NCBI GenBank assembly: GCA_963555705.1
Contig: OY743171.1
Coordinates: 25,166,852-25,230,851 of the forward strand
Length of the DNA: 64,000 nucleotides
Reading direction: 5' to 3'
Origin: Ligustrum vulgare
Lineage: Eukaryota; Streptophyta; Magnoliopsida; Lamiales; Oleaceae
Below, piece by piece: positions 34,842-46,075 of the stretch (positions are counted from its first letter, which is position 1; every line of letters begins with the position of its first letter). The translations under genes were made by a program, and so were the position numbers. The notes beneath the pieces are model-generated. The model had not been told where the DNA came from, did no database searches, and saw nothing but the letters and a program-made list of their open reading frames with translations.

Positions 34842-35054
34842 TTTATTTATTTATTTGTTTGTTTGATTTATTTATTTTTACATCTTCATCCATTAACATT
34901 TCTAATGCCTGAATTTCATTTCTGCCTTGATAGGACTGATTCTGCAAAAGGAAGATGGTCAGGGAACTTTGGGAATGCATATCTCCATTACATTCAGATT
35001 GACCAGGGAAGTCCTTTAACCTCTCCTAGTTATACTTTTTGTATACTTGATCTG

Positions 35055-35092
35055 ATACATTGAGGACAATGTATATTTTAAGTTTGGGGGTG
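35055..35092 (+). promoter_or_regulatory. Stem-loop plus PPT-like G5 motif, element B
   Basis: ATACATTG-AGGA-CAATGTAT is an 8-bp perfect stem (35055-35074), followed by AAGTTTGGGGGTG at 35080-35092. Same order and loop as 540-576 in element A. Confidence 0.52.
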
Positions 35093-35625
35093 GGTAGTCC
35101 ATTTTTCTGCTAAAGTTTTCTTTTTTATTCAGCATGTGTCCCAAAAAAAAAAAAAAAAAGGGAATTTTTTTTTTGAAAAACTTGTTGACATGTGTATTTC
35201 CTAGGATATAGTATGGATCAAATTTTGCTTTGGTTTGAATTTTGAACCGCATGAAAATAAGAATTTTATGAACTAGTTACTACTTGCTAGATTTCATCTT
35301 CACGCGCACATAGCCATTGTTGGATTATTACTTGTGTAGGGATTTGTTTAATACATGTGGGGCAAATTTATGCAATTTGAACTTATGAATGACTTGATAA
35401 TCCCTAAATTTAGATGATGAGACATCCCAACCTTTAAAACTTAGAAACTAAACTTGCTCAAGAGCAGTTTGGGGGTGGAAAGAAGTGGTGAAGGTAGGCT
35501 TGAACTTTTAAGGGTCTGTAGTTCCTGAAATGTGTCATTGGTTGAAGAGGTCTTGGTCAACGAGTATAAACCATTGCCGGCATAAAAACAGAAAAATGCC
35601 GAAGGTCTTATTCTACTCTTCAAAT

Positions 35626-35738
35626 GCCTTTTTGACTCGAGTAATTAAGTCTGAGGGGTCTTTCAAACCTGGTGCCCTAAAGCCGTCTGGCTTGGGAGCC
35701 ACCGACATAAAGCTCGCTACAGGGGTCAATTAGAAAGC
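35626..35738 (+). repeat. Conserved non-coding module, copy B1
   Basis: GCCTTTTTGACTCGAG to TCAATTAGAAAGC. Contains a possible nested hairpin: outer GGTG/CACC, middle CCC/GGG, inner AAGCC-GTCT-GGCTT. Nearly identical to copy B2. Confidence 0.65.
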
Positions 35739-35792
35739 AAGTACGGAAAGTGGACTTACACATAAGACAATAAAACATCTTTAACTTTTTTA

Positions 35793-35910
35793 TGTTGACT
35801 GTGTGACTCGAGTAATTAAGTCTGAGGGGTCTTTCAAACCTGGCGCCCTAAAGCCGTCTGGCTTGGGAGCCACCGACCAAAAGCTCGCTACAGGGGTCAC
35901 ATAGAACGCA
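35793..35910 (+). repeat. Conserved non-coding module, copy B2
   Basis: Second copy about 167 bp downstream of B1. The core from ACTCGAGTAATTAAGTC to GCTCGCTACAGGGGTCA differs from B1 at only a few bases, including GGTG to GGCG in the outer arm. Confidence 0.65.
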
Positions 35911-36500
35911 AATGAGAAAAATATTGCACAAATATGGTAAAAGACATGTATATAAAAAGAAAAAGTCGTCCATAAAAAAAATAATAATAATAATAATTGT
36001 TTGGTATAAGCTCGTTGATTGAGACTTTGATACTAAAGACATGGATTAGGGAACCGCTTACCATTGATTGTTTGGGCAGACTTAGCTAATTCTGACCACC
36101 TGGTGTGGAAAAATGCAAAATTTTGATGTTTAGAAACCACATGAATAGAAGGAACCTTGGGATTCGAGAGAAAAGCAGTAACTTGTGATCATCCATGAGC
36201 GATGAAAGGAAAATCATTAGATTCATTAGGGTGACCACATGGGATTCGGGCTTGATATTGCATAATAAGCTACACAATGTTAAATATATCATTTACATGA
36301 GTAGGAGTTTGACATTGGCTATTCACACACACACTTGAAAATCTGGCATGGGATAACTAGAATTATTTTGCTTTATTGTTCATAACTCTTGCTGAAGTAC
36401 AAATTGATCTGGATTATTGAGGTATATGGTATACATGTTGACAATAAAAAAAAATTATTTGCTCTTTACTATTTTGAGTCATTAGTTTTATTGTATCTTA

Positions 36501-36535
36501 TTCGAGGACGAACAAAAGTTTAAGTTTGGGGGGTT
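36501..36535 (+). promoter_or_regulatory. Hairpin and polypurine tract before 3' LTR, element B
   Basis: TTCG-AGGA-CGAA (36501-36512) then AAGTTTAAGTTTGGGGGGTT up to the LTR start at 36536. Same arrangement as 1930-1967 in element A. Confidence 0.7.
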
Positions 36536-38088
36536 TGATAAGTACGTTTTGCGTACTTATCTTGGCTTTAAATTTAGACAATTGTAAGTGTTTTAGAATA
36601 TGATATTGCTAATTATATATTTATTTTATTTGTTTTAGGAAAAAAATCAAATTTGGATGCGTTTGAAGGAAAAACGAAGAAAAGAGATAGAAACCGTACA
36701 AAAAATGGTAAAGTGAGATTAAAGTGCAAACTTCCAAAAATTGAAGAACTCGAATTGGTATAAATGAAGACATGGGCTACACAATTAAATACTTAAGGAT
36801 CAACTTGAATTGTTTGAAAAAATTGAGATCTTAAAGTACATTTTTTTTAATGATAATTGGGCCCTAAATATGATTTGAAATTGGACTCCTTGGGCTACAA
36901 GAAGACAGAAGACTCGGCTGAATATAAGTAGGGCAGAATACATACGCTGCTGGGAAAAAAAAAAACATAGAGAGCAGACGTGAGGTCAGAGCAAGCAGCT
37001 GGGAATTAACTAGGACAAGGACGGCTGACTGATTAAGGCTGGAGATATACATATATTATATATACATTACCAAAGAGAGAGTTGGGCAGCTTTTGGAAAA
37101 AAAAAAAAAAAAGAGAAAAAGGAAGCAGACGTGTGCTGGTGAATAATTAGAGAGAATTGACTTGCGGCTAAAAAATTAATTGGTTGGTTTGTTATGGAAT
37201 TGACATTGAGGCAATTGAAGAAGTTGGCTGTGATTAATTTGGAAGAACTTGGCAGCTGGTGCAAAGTAGTCGGCTGATACATTGGTGAAATAAAAAAAGT
37301 GCACTGTTTGCAAAATTTTGGATTCAACCGGGTGATGTTTATCAATTCTTTTATTGATCATTCACAAATTATTATGCTAGACTAATTTTCTTTATGTATT
37401 GGATAAAGATGAAATTTGCTATTAATTTATTTTGATTCGATAATTAGTAGTTTAATAATTTCTTGTGTTGTCTTGATTGATTTTGCATGCTTTATTGTTA
37501 TTATTATTTGATTGAGTGGCTATCAGTTAAATATATCGTTACTTGTTGTAGTCTTGGAAAAGTCACAATAAGTTGGAACATTGCATGATCAACACATGAA
37601 CACTAGATGTTAGGAATAACACTATGACATGTGCAATCTAATTGATAATTGTGTGATTTAATGCGTTCTAAACATTCGTATTCGGACTAGGAATAGATTC
37701 GTTTCATGTTTGGGATAGATTTAATTTGTCTTGGAAAAGAAAATTAATTGTATGTGAATTATCGATTGTCAAGAAACGCATGAATGATTTAAACTACGAA
37801 TTGTTGAATTGAGATAGGTGATAACAAGTGGATTCGGATTCCAATACATGCTCTCCATTCATATTTTACTCCCAAACATTTGTTTTTATTTAAGTTTTAT
37901 TTATTGCAATTTTTTAGAATAGATAGAAAAACAAAATCATCTTTTTATTTTAATTGTTTTCATTAATTGAGTTGACGATAAACTAGTAATTAGGACTAAA
38001 CATTATTCCTCGTGGGAACGATACTCTCAACTCATCACAATTATTACTTGTCAACGATCATGTACACTTGCGGGATTCGAACCGAACA
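36536..38088 (+). mobile_element. 3' LTR of Athila element B
   Basis: 1553 bp, the same termini as the 5' LTR; differences are about 11 substitutions, one single-base deletion and longer A runs (for example near 37099-37114). Followed directly by the ATCAT duplication. Confidence 0.93.
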
Positions 38089-38667
38089 ATCATGTGAAGT
38101 TAGGGCTACTGCAGACGTTCGCTTTCACGAAAGATGAATGGGGTAGGATCAATCAAGCCATGATTGAAAAAACAAAAATCGTTTATGGCATCAATAGACT
38201 TAAGGGTAAGTGGAATCGCTTGCGGTCTGTTCATCGAATATTCTCTGACCTACTGTGACATACAAGGGTAACATGGGATCCAAATACCAATCAAGTTATT
38301 GCTGCTGAGGAAGTTTGGAAATATTTTTACACATTAAACTTTTTTTATTTAAAACATTTTTACACGGTAAGCTTTTTTTATTACAACTTTAAATGTTAGC
38401 AATCTACTATTTCATATGTTTTTACATGGTACACTTTTTAAAATATTTGTCCTCATGCAGATTAACAAGGAGACGTATAGGCTTTTCAGGAAGGAAGGAT
38501 GCAAGAATTATGAGACTCTTGGGGAAATTTTTAGCTGGACCACAACTACTGGAGGTTTAGGAAATGCTTCCACTCAACTTCCTCCAACATCGGATGAGGA
38601 AAGAGAATTGGAGGATGCTTTCTTAACTAGAGGAGTACATGTCCATATGTTGAATGATGATGCATAG
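38089..38667 (+). pseudogene. Harbinger ORF1, second part
   Basis: From 38089 the frame continues with LGLLQTFAFTKDEWGRIN and LKGKWNRLRSVHRIF, the rest of the MYB/SANT-like domain, but meets a TGA at about 38257. Then VTWDPNTNQVIAAEEVWKYF follows in another frame. An AT-rich intron-like gap ends at CATGCAG (about 38460), and the last exon encodes YRLFRKEGCKNYETLGEIF to the stop at 38667. So it is broken by at least one stop or frameshift in addition to the retrotransposon. Confidence 0.72.
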
Positions 38668-39059
38668 ATGACATTGCAAAGACTCGTCGACGTGAAGAGA
38701 TTGCAACAAGTGATAGACGACGACGGATGGAACCAAAGGTTAGGAAGTCTGATAAGCTCGAAGCGTGCATGACCCAATTTTCTTCTACAATGAGCATGAG
38801 GAGTGAAGAAAATGAACTGTGAAAGTTATATCTGGAAGAAAAGCTCGCAAAGTTATAAGAAAAATCGGGGATTCCATAAGACAGTGAAGCAACTAGTCCC
38901 GATCTTTATTCAACTGCAGCTTGTCTTGACATCCTAAATGGTATGGACGGCGTTTCCAATGAGATGTACGCTAAAGCTATAACCAAATTTAAGGATCCAA
39001 ATTTCAGAATGTCGTTTGTGAAGATGCCAGGATGTAGGAGGGGACCAGTATCGGAACTT

Positions 39060-40242
39060 GTTTGAGTTCAGTGTTAGAGGAGACCATGTCGGACATCTAT
39101 GCTTACTGGTAAAATGTACATTATGGAAATAGTAAATGGCCATCCAGATATTTGCCATCGAATTTTTCGCATGCAGAAACAAGTGTTCTTAAACTTTTGT
39201 GATGCTTTGAAGCAGAGGGGGTTGTTGCAGGATGGTAAAAAGGTTACCGTTGAGGAGGGGGCCTCCATGTTCCTTATGATTGTGGGGAATACAACACGGT
39301 TTAGTGTCATATTGGATAGATTACAACATTCCAACAATATAATTCATAAATGGTTTAAGCGTGTGTTACGAGCTGTTTGTACATTTGAAATGGAGATAAT
39401 ACTCCAGATAAGCTGAAATAGTGTGCATGAGAGGATTTCACAAAAATATCCATACTTCAAAGATTGCATGCGCGATAGATGGAACACACGTAGCAGCGTA
39501 TGCACCAGCTTCGATGCAGACCTCATTTCGTGGGGGGGAAAATCAATGTCACACAAAATGTGATGCTGACTTGTGATTTCGATATGAAGTTTACGTTCGT
39601 TTATGCTGGATGGGAGGGTACTGCCAATGATTCGAGGGTTTTCATTGATGCGGTGACACGACCTTCAAACAACTTTCCAATGCCTCGAGGAGGTATGATA
39701 AAATATTTTTGTCACTTTCATAAATATTTTTTCCTTTGTCAAAAAGTATTTAATCATTACATTTTTGTGATAGATCAATTTTACCTGGTGGATTCCGGCT
39801 ACCCTAATATGCCTGGTTTTCTTGCTCCATATCGAGGACGTTGATACCATCTCCGTGATTATGTATGCGGTGGAAGGCCGCGTGGAAAGGAAAAAGTCTT
39901 CAACTATAGACACTCCTCATATCGTAACATTATTGAATGTTGCATTGGAGTTCTAAATGCCAGATTTCCTATCTTGAAGTATATTACCAATTACCCGCTA
40001 ATAAGGCAAAGACAAATTACAACCGCATTCTACGCGATACATAATTTCATTCGCCAAGAGCATGCTCTACATAGATTTTTCACTGAGTATTCAGTATCTC
40101 ACATGATATTCCCAGAAGTGCCAAGGTCTAGTGAAGATCAAGATGCTATACAATTTGATGCTAGTCAAACAAGTCAAATGGCACAAGTTAGAGATGAGAT
40201 AGCTACGCAAATGTGGAATGAGTATTCTAGGAGACGCTTTTA
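39060..40242 (+). pseudogene. Harbinger transposase ORF2 (HARBI1-like, DDE)
   Basis: Starts with the DUF8040-type N-terminus (LTGKMYIMEIVNGHP, FRMQKQVFLNFCDAL). The nuclease domain shows AIDGTHVAAYAPAS with the first catalytic D, CDFDMKFTFVYAGWEGTANDSR, YLVDSGYPNMPGFLAPYRGR with the D of the second motif, and NIIECCIGVLNARFPIL with the catalytic E. A likely intron (GTATGA...TGATAG) is at about 39693-39772. A stop at 39414, a frameshift near 39467, another at a run of seven G (39532-39538) and a TGA just after YRGR (39842) inactivate it. The end is WNEYSRRRF at 40242. Confidence 0.83.
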
Positions 40243-40503
40243 ATTGCATTAAAATAATTTGTCTTTTGAATTAACTTTTTTGAATAAAAGATGAAGTCTG
40301 CTTATTTTTCCCATTGACAGTGGTTCGATGTTGTTACAATTAAACTACTATCCAATATATGAACTAATATATATTAATTACTTTAGATTCAAGTTTTACT
40401 TGTTGCTAGAGTAACAAATGTTTGTTGAATAGAGAACTGACTGGTTTATTGACATTAAAATTAATGTAATTCAATAAATCAACCATTTTTTTACATATAA
40501 GCT

Positions 40504-40640
40504 TGTGTTCGGCAACTGTTATAACAGGTAATGATTTGTATTATTTGTATTTTCTAGGTAAGATATGTGTTTAAAAATTGGAGAGAGAAAATATGTGGTT
40601 AAAAAATGGTGTTGATTATAACACAATTTTACCAAACACA
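40504..40640. repeat. MITE-like inverted-repeat element
   Basis: 137 bp, TGTGTTCGGCAA at the left and TTACCAAACACA at the right (complement TGTGTTTGGTAA, 10 of 12 matching). It is close to the end of the Harbinger transposase, so it could be related to the right end of that transposon or be an independent Tourist-like MITE. Confidence 0.42.
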
Positions 40641-42599
40641 CTATAAAATATCACAAAATAAATATATCAGAAAATTACAAAGTAAACGCATTTTTCAGTT
40701 TTCTATTTTTTAAAACGATTTTCCAAAATTACAAAGAGAACATATTTTCAGCAATTCAAAAACAAACAACCAAAATTCAAAACTCAAAACAAAATCTAAA
40801 ACTCAAAATTCAAAATCGAAATACAAAGAGAATGTCCCCAGACTCCGTTCTCTTTGCTATTTTCAGCCCATTTTTAGTTTTCGATTTTTGAAAATATCGA
40901 AAACCCGTTCACTTTACCCCTTTTTCAGAAATTTTTTTCCAAAAAAAATAAAAATAAAAATACAAAGGATACTGAAAACAAGTTTATCTCGTTTTAGATA
41001 TTTTGTGTTAAAATGTCCAAAACACGCGTTTTGGACTTTTATGCAGATTCTTCAGATAAAAAAAGAAAGAAAGAAATGGTATAGCTCCTCTCTCTCCAGC
41101 CTCTCTTTCAATCTGGGTTTCTCTCTTTCTCACGCCTGTGACGTCTTGTACCCACCGAGGCTGCTGCCGACGACCCCGCTCTCGATGACTCACAACCCCA
41201 CTGCCGACTACCCCGCTACCGACGACGTAGGTTCTCTCTCTTTCTCTCATATTTCTTGTATGTACATTTGTTTATTTTTCCTTTTTCCTTGTAGATCTGC
41301 AGATTTTTGTTGGAATTTGTTGGATTTTGAGCATTTTTGGTTCTCGATCTATCCTTCCAAACTAGTTCTTCATGTCATTCTTGAATTGTAATATGAAATT
41401 TGCAATCTTGTCTTCTCATTCATTTTAAGTGAAATTAAAATCATTTAAAAATGTTAGTCCAATTCCGATTTCAATTTAAAAATGTCCAAATGTCATTATC
41501 TATTTTATGTTCAAACTTCCAATTCTAGCTAAATTTCCAATTTTAAATTATTTTAAAAATCTCAAATTATTTCTTAGTTCAAAATTTTCAAATTCTAATA
41601 TCTTGTCAAATTTAAAACTAATTTAATTTCTCTTTAATCCCAATTTAGAAACGACCATTCACCTAACCATCTATTCCTCACATTTCTTTTTCCTCTTTAC
41701 AACAAATTCTTATTTTCCAAAATTTTACCTCCCCACACGTCCATACCATTTCTACAATTCCTAACTCTCTCCCTCAACCCCTCCAATCGTTCCCAATTCT
41801 TAAGCTGTCAAATTTAATATACAACCAAGATTATATACTCCATCACAACTCACGTTCAAACATAGTCATCATCCCTACATCACCTCATGCCTTCCATGCA
41901 TATTTTTGAAATACCTCAATCTCACCATCTTTCCATAAGCCATGATTTTGACCTAAATTACCAAAGTAAATCAATACGTATAACTACACACTCCATTCCC
42001 TCCCCCTCACGACACAGACAAAGCAAAAATCACTACACACACACACACCAGCTCAAACACTCTCTGGTATGAACCCTTTTTCCCCTCAAACTGATCACAT
42101 TCATGAGATCACACACTCGAAAATCATATGTTTCTTGCCACCAACAAATGTGAGGAGTTCCAAATTCCCAAAAAGTTCATTACACACACAATCGAATCCG
42201 CTGCCTCCAACCCCACATAAACTGATCCGAGGACACATTGCAACCCAAATCTGCAGTACCTCAACTAAGTCTCCATAACAGACCGAGACACCCAACCACA
42301 ACTTATATACAATCTGCAAACTTCAGATTTCACACACAACCCCTCATCAATTCAAAGGTCGAACCATCACCAGCCCAAGAATTTATTTCACAACCAAGCC
42401 AAGAATTTATTTCAAAACCTCCACCTTCATCACTCAACCACCACCATTTTCCAACCAAGCCACAGCCACATTCAACCTCAAAATTGGGCCTCAAACCACC
42501 AACTTTCAATCCTTCCCAGATTTGCTAACCTCCATAGCCGACCCAATCAATACCATCAAGCATCACCAAACCAAACCGTAGCACCACTATTGCCCAACC
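40641..42599. other. AT-rich and C-rich low-complexity DNA, no gene seen
   Basis: Holds a CAAAGAGAA...TTCTCTTTG hairpin near 40825-40857, a GTCCAAAAC/GTTTTGGAC stem at 41017-41038, CT-rich tracts near 41090-41250 and CCA-rich sequence near 41640-42600. Open frames here follow the CCA/CA-rich composition and show no domain. Parts may be the U5 side of the minus-strand LTR described next. Confidence 0.4.
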
Positions 42600-44012
42600 A
42601 AAACGACCACCATCCCGTTGCCTACACCCGAACCATCTCGCACACCACACCCGTCACCACCCACTGCCCAACTACGAAGACCCCTAAATCGACACCCAAA
42701 TAAAACCCAAAACCAAGAAATAAAACAAGCCCAATTACTTACCTTCATCGCCGGAAACGCAACCTCCCAAAAACACCTGAACCCAGCCTCGGGTTACTCT
42801 CGGTTTCGCACCCAAAAATTGCCCAAAGTCCTCTCCCTTTACACACACACTCACCGCCCTCACCCCCGCCTCGTTCCGGCGGCGCCTCGCCGGCTGAAGC
42901 TGGACGGGGAAGGTGGCGTCGCCCCTTCACTTTGTATGATATCTCTATCTAACGATAGAGAGAGAGATATGAGAGATAGATATATACATATATTTTGTAT
43001 ATTTTTGAAGATTTATCAATTAAGTCCCTTATGTTTCAAAATACTTTATTTCAGTCCATCACATTTAAAAATGTTTTATCTCAGCCCTTCTATTTTTGAA
43101 AAGATACGAATCAGCCCTAATTCCAATTCCTTTACTGCACGATCAGTCCCTGATTTTTCCAATTTCACTATTTAGTCCCAAATAAATTCTTAAATCCTAA
43201 TTTTACACAAATTTCACCATTTAAGACTTGATTGTTCAAAAGTCTAATTTTAATTTATTTTGATAGGACTAGATGAGTGCGCGAGAACATTAGAAAGTAA
43301 TTATTCCCGATTGCTCAATACTCGAGAAATTAAGGTAGACTCTAACCTACAAATTTACGTTTTTCAAAAGTGCGCATCAATAATTATTTTGATTATAAGT
43401 TTAGCAGTATGATTGTGTTCATGAGAATTACTTGCTTTTCTAAGCATGAGACTATGTTACGAGAATTTACTTGCTTAAATGCATGAGACTTGAACTTGTA
43501 TGTTCATGAGAATACTGGTGATCGTTAGACACCTGAGACTTGAATATCATGACTATGTGTTTTAATTTATAATGTTAAACGATTATTGTGCGCGAGTCTA
43601 CTGTGTATTTCTATAAAATACTCATGTTTTCCAAAACAAAATTTTGCAGATGACGGAGTTGACGGCGAATGAAATGACAGCGGTGGCAAATCAAAAATAA
43701 TGTTAGTTTTTCTTTTAAGTCAAGTTGCATAAATGTCGTCAATTTAATTATTTATCGTTACTTTACTTTAAAACTTAAGATTTAATTTTTATGAATTGTT
43801 TTAATTAAATTGATTAAAATTTAGTTTTCGCTTTAGCTTTAAAACAATGGATGTGATGTTTTATAAATTCGTTTCTTCCGCAAAAATGTTGTTTCAAAGG
43901 TTTCAAATAATAAATATGATGTTTGAAATTTTTAATTATTTCCGCAATAAAATCAGATTTAAAGGATGACGTGGCGTCCCGAGCTTCACGGAATTCGGGG
44001 CGGGGCGTTACA
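42600..44012 (-). mobile_element. Chromovirus-like long LTR, minus strand (left end undefined)
   Basis: Read on the minus strand it begins TGTAACGCCCCGCCCCGAAT and GAGCTCGGGACGCCACGTC-like sequence, the usual start of Tekay/Del-type LTRs. Further in, a TATA-like run (about 42975-42995) is followed by a CTCTCTCTC stretch and a GC-rich segment (42870-42930), the usual promoter and R/U5 layout. No primer site or internal coding region was found to the left, so it is a solo LTR or a fragment. The start coordinate is a minimum. Confidence 0.5.
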
Positions 44013-44397
44013 CACACACAGAGAGAGAGAGAGAGACAGAGAGAGGGGGTGGGGGGGGCGGCTCCACTGCTACTTTTACAAACTTGCATTAGGCATTTGA
44101 AGTTGTTTGTTAATTCATAAATCATAAGTAATACATATAAAATAATTCTTGCAATAAATCATAAATATGATGTTTGAAATTTTTAATTATTTTTGCAATA
44201 AAATAAAATTTAAAGGATGACGTGGCGTCCCGAGCTCCACGAAATTCGGGACGTTACAGAGAGAGAGAGAGAGAGAGAGTGGCCGGCTCCACTGCTATAG
44301 CAATCGGCCACTGCTCCACTTTTTCAAACTTGCATTAGGCATTTGAAGTTGTTTGTTAATTCATAAATCATAAGTAATGCATATAAAATAATTCTTT
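43910..44397. repeat. Tandem duplication of an LTR end with its flank
   Basis: A unit of about 250 bp is present twice: 43910-44160 and 44161-44397. Each holds the LTR end (…GACGTGGCGTCCCGAGCT…GTTACA, ending 44012 and 44258), then a GA repeat, then flank with TTGCATTAGGCATTTGAAG. The GA tracts differ in length and the second copy has an extra CGGCCACTGCTCCACT stretch. Confidence 0.8.
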
Positions 44398-45186
44398 ACT
44401 CATTCAATGCTCGATTGATGTGTGCTTATAATCAGTCTAATCATCATAAACTTTTAGGCTGGTTTCGACCCTCAATAGTAAAATATTTCCCTTCTCTTCT
44501 AGAATATTGCTCACTTCCAAACTTATTTTTCAACCACTAATCCGGGATGTTCATTCTAAGGTTGATCTCGCAACATTCTTAACTTCCATTCTAGTTTGGT
44601 TGAGATTCACAAATGAAAGTTTCTATCTATATATGTGATGATTCTCCATATATTTGAATGTCTCAGACCTTTAAATTTCAATTAGTATTGTAACCCTCAC
44701 AAGAAATCTAAATTCCATATTAAGTATCAAATTCTTAACCGGACAAGAGCACAAAGCTTATAGTTATCTTGTCACTACCTCTACAAACTTCATTTTTCTT
44801 CATTTATTATGTCCCTTCTCTATCTTTCATCTTTTTATTTAGTTTTCGAATGTAGTTTTCACTCTATATTACAACTAGCCCTCTTCCCCAATATATTATT
44901 TCCTAAATATTGGTGATGAGTAGGGCCGAATTACCCAGGAAAAACTTCACACAACAACAATATTGTAAGTAACTTTCTTCTACGTGTCACAACTAGTGCA
45001 ATGCCTTTCATTTTTTTGGACAAGTACTTGGATTCAAAATATACGGTTACTACCTATATTCTACTAGTTATCCAAAAATATTCCACACAAGTTTTCATAC
45101 ACAAATTAACGTTAACACACATCTAAATGGCTCCTACAGTGGATAAATCATCCCCAAACTATCATTTTAATAAGTTTAGTGATTGT
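44398..45186. other. AT-rich DNA, no gene seen
   Basis: No domain or transposon end recognised. Confidence 0.45.
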
Positions 45187-46075
45187 AGTGAGCACTATTT
45201 TCCGAAACCAATGGAACAAGACCATAATCGGTTAGAACCGACGGTCTGGATCCAATTCGACCAAGGAACAATTTAGTTTTGATCTGGTCCAGTTCCAAGT
45301 TCTTGGTTTTAGAACCGAATGTTTATTTAGTTCTCCAGTTATTATTATTTTTCTTTTTATTTTTGGTAAAATGTAAAAATATCACGTCCGATCTTCCCAA
45401 AGTTCCCACATTTCCCATATAGGTCTTTCAGAATTTCTTTATTTCCACTATGGCAGAATCCTCCTTCTTCTCAAATGGACAATTCTTTGATTATTTCCTT
45501 AGTTTATTTTCCTATAATCAACTTTTAACCTATCAACTCCAAAATCATTCGGCCTTGTACCTAAATAATTTTATAAACTAAAACTCTAAAAACTCTAAAC
45601 TTTATTCCAAAGATGCAACATGTAGAAAACTTATTATGAGACTCAATGTTTACAAAAATTCTATTTTCTTGAAGTCTGTCGACCTTAAACCTTTGTAGAT
45701 TGTTGAAGATAATTAGGTAATTTTGTATTTTTTTCATAATTTGATTTACAATTTTTACCCTATTTCTTTACTATTTTTTTTAAAAACTTGTATACATGTT
45801 ATTTTGTTTGTTTGTTTGTTTTTTTTTAAATCATTGTAATATTTGTATAATAAACTGTAAAAGTATGTGCAATGTAAACAACACGATTTTTTTAATCAAC
45901 ATTTTTTTTAACTTTTTCAATGTAAAGAACTGGATTGGACCAAATCGGAATCGATTGGTTCGGGTCTGGTTCAGTTCCATAGTATGGAACCAATGATTTC
46001 ATCACTAAGATTCTCATTGATACTTGGTTTGGCTCGGTTCCCTTCGAAATCGGACCGAATCGGACCGTGCTTACT
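45187..46075. mobile_element. hAT-like non-autonomous element (low-confidence ends)
   Basis: Ends AGTGAGCAC at the left and GTGCTTACT at the right, with mirrored subterminal words: left side GGTCTGGATCCAATTCG, GGTTTTAGAACCG; right side GGTTCGGGTCTGGTTC, CGGACCGAATCGGACCG. This is the style of plant hAT MITEs with GTGAGCACGGT ends. No clear 8-bp duplication. The middle (45340-45900) is AT-rich and non-coding. Confidence 0.5.

Larger units (their letters stand above)
34842..36535 (+). other. Element B 3' non-coding region
   Basis: 1.7 kb without a coding frame of note, so no env-like gene. Holds a stem-loop with G5 tract (35055-35092), two copies of a module (35626-35738, 35793-35910), a second G5 motif near 35468, a poly-A/T stretch near 35144-35175, and the hairpin plus polypurine tract before the LTR. 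Confidence 0.8.
27629..38088 (+). mobile_element. Athila-type Ty3/gypsy element B, complete and apparently young
   Basis: 10,460 bp with LTRs at 27629-29174 and 36536-38088, flanked by a perfect 5-bp duplication ATCAT (27624-27628 and 38089-38093). Primer site is for tRNA-Asp, gag-pol is one uninterrupted frame (29346-34841), and a polypurine tract abuts the 3' LTR. By eye the LTRs differ at about 11 substitutions plus A-run length changes over 1.55 kb, about 99.3% identity. With a usual plant intergenic rate of 1.3e-8 per site per year this is a few hundred thousand years (inference). No env-like frame lies between pol and the 3' LTR. All parts needed in cis and trans look present. Confidence 0.95.
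27542..40242 (+). mobile_element. PIF/Harbinger DNA transposon, interrupted by Athila element B
   Basis: Two genes typical of plant PIF/Harbinger elements are present in the same direction: ORF1 with a MYB/SANT-like DNA-binding domain (27542-27628 continuing at 38094-38667) and ORF2 with a DDE transposase (39060-40242). A 10.5-kb retrotransposon lies inside ORF1. Terminal inverted repeats and the 3-bp TTA/TAA duplication of this superfamily were not found, so the true ends are unknown and the coordinates cover only the coding parts. Confidence 0.8.

Noticed and set aside
34842..36535. Possible env-like gene, as in some Athila elements
   Set aside because: No frame longer than about 80 codons and no signal or membrane segment; sequence is non-coding with repeat modules.
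42618..43175. 185-codon plus-strand frame
   Set aside because: Pro/His/Thr-rich start follows CCA composition; overlaps the presumed LTR promoter and GC-rich leader on the minus strand, with no domain.
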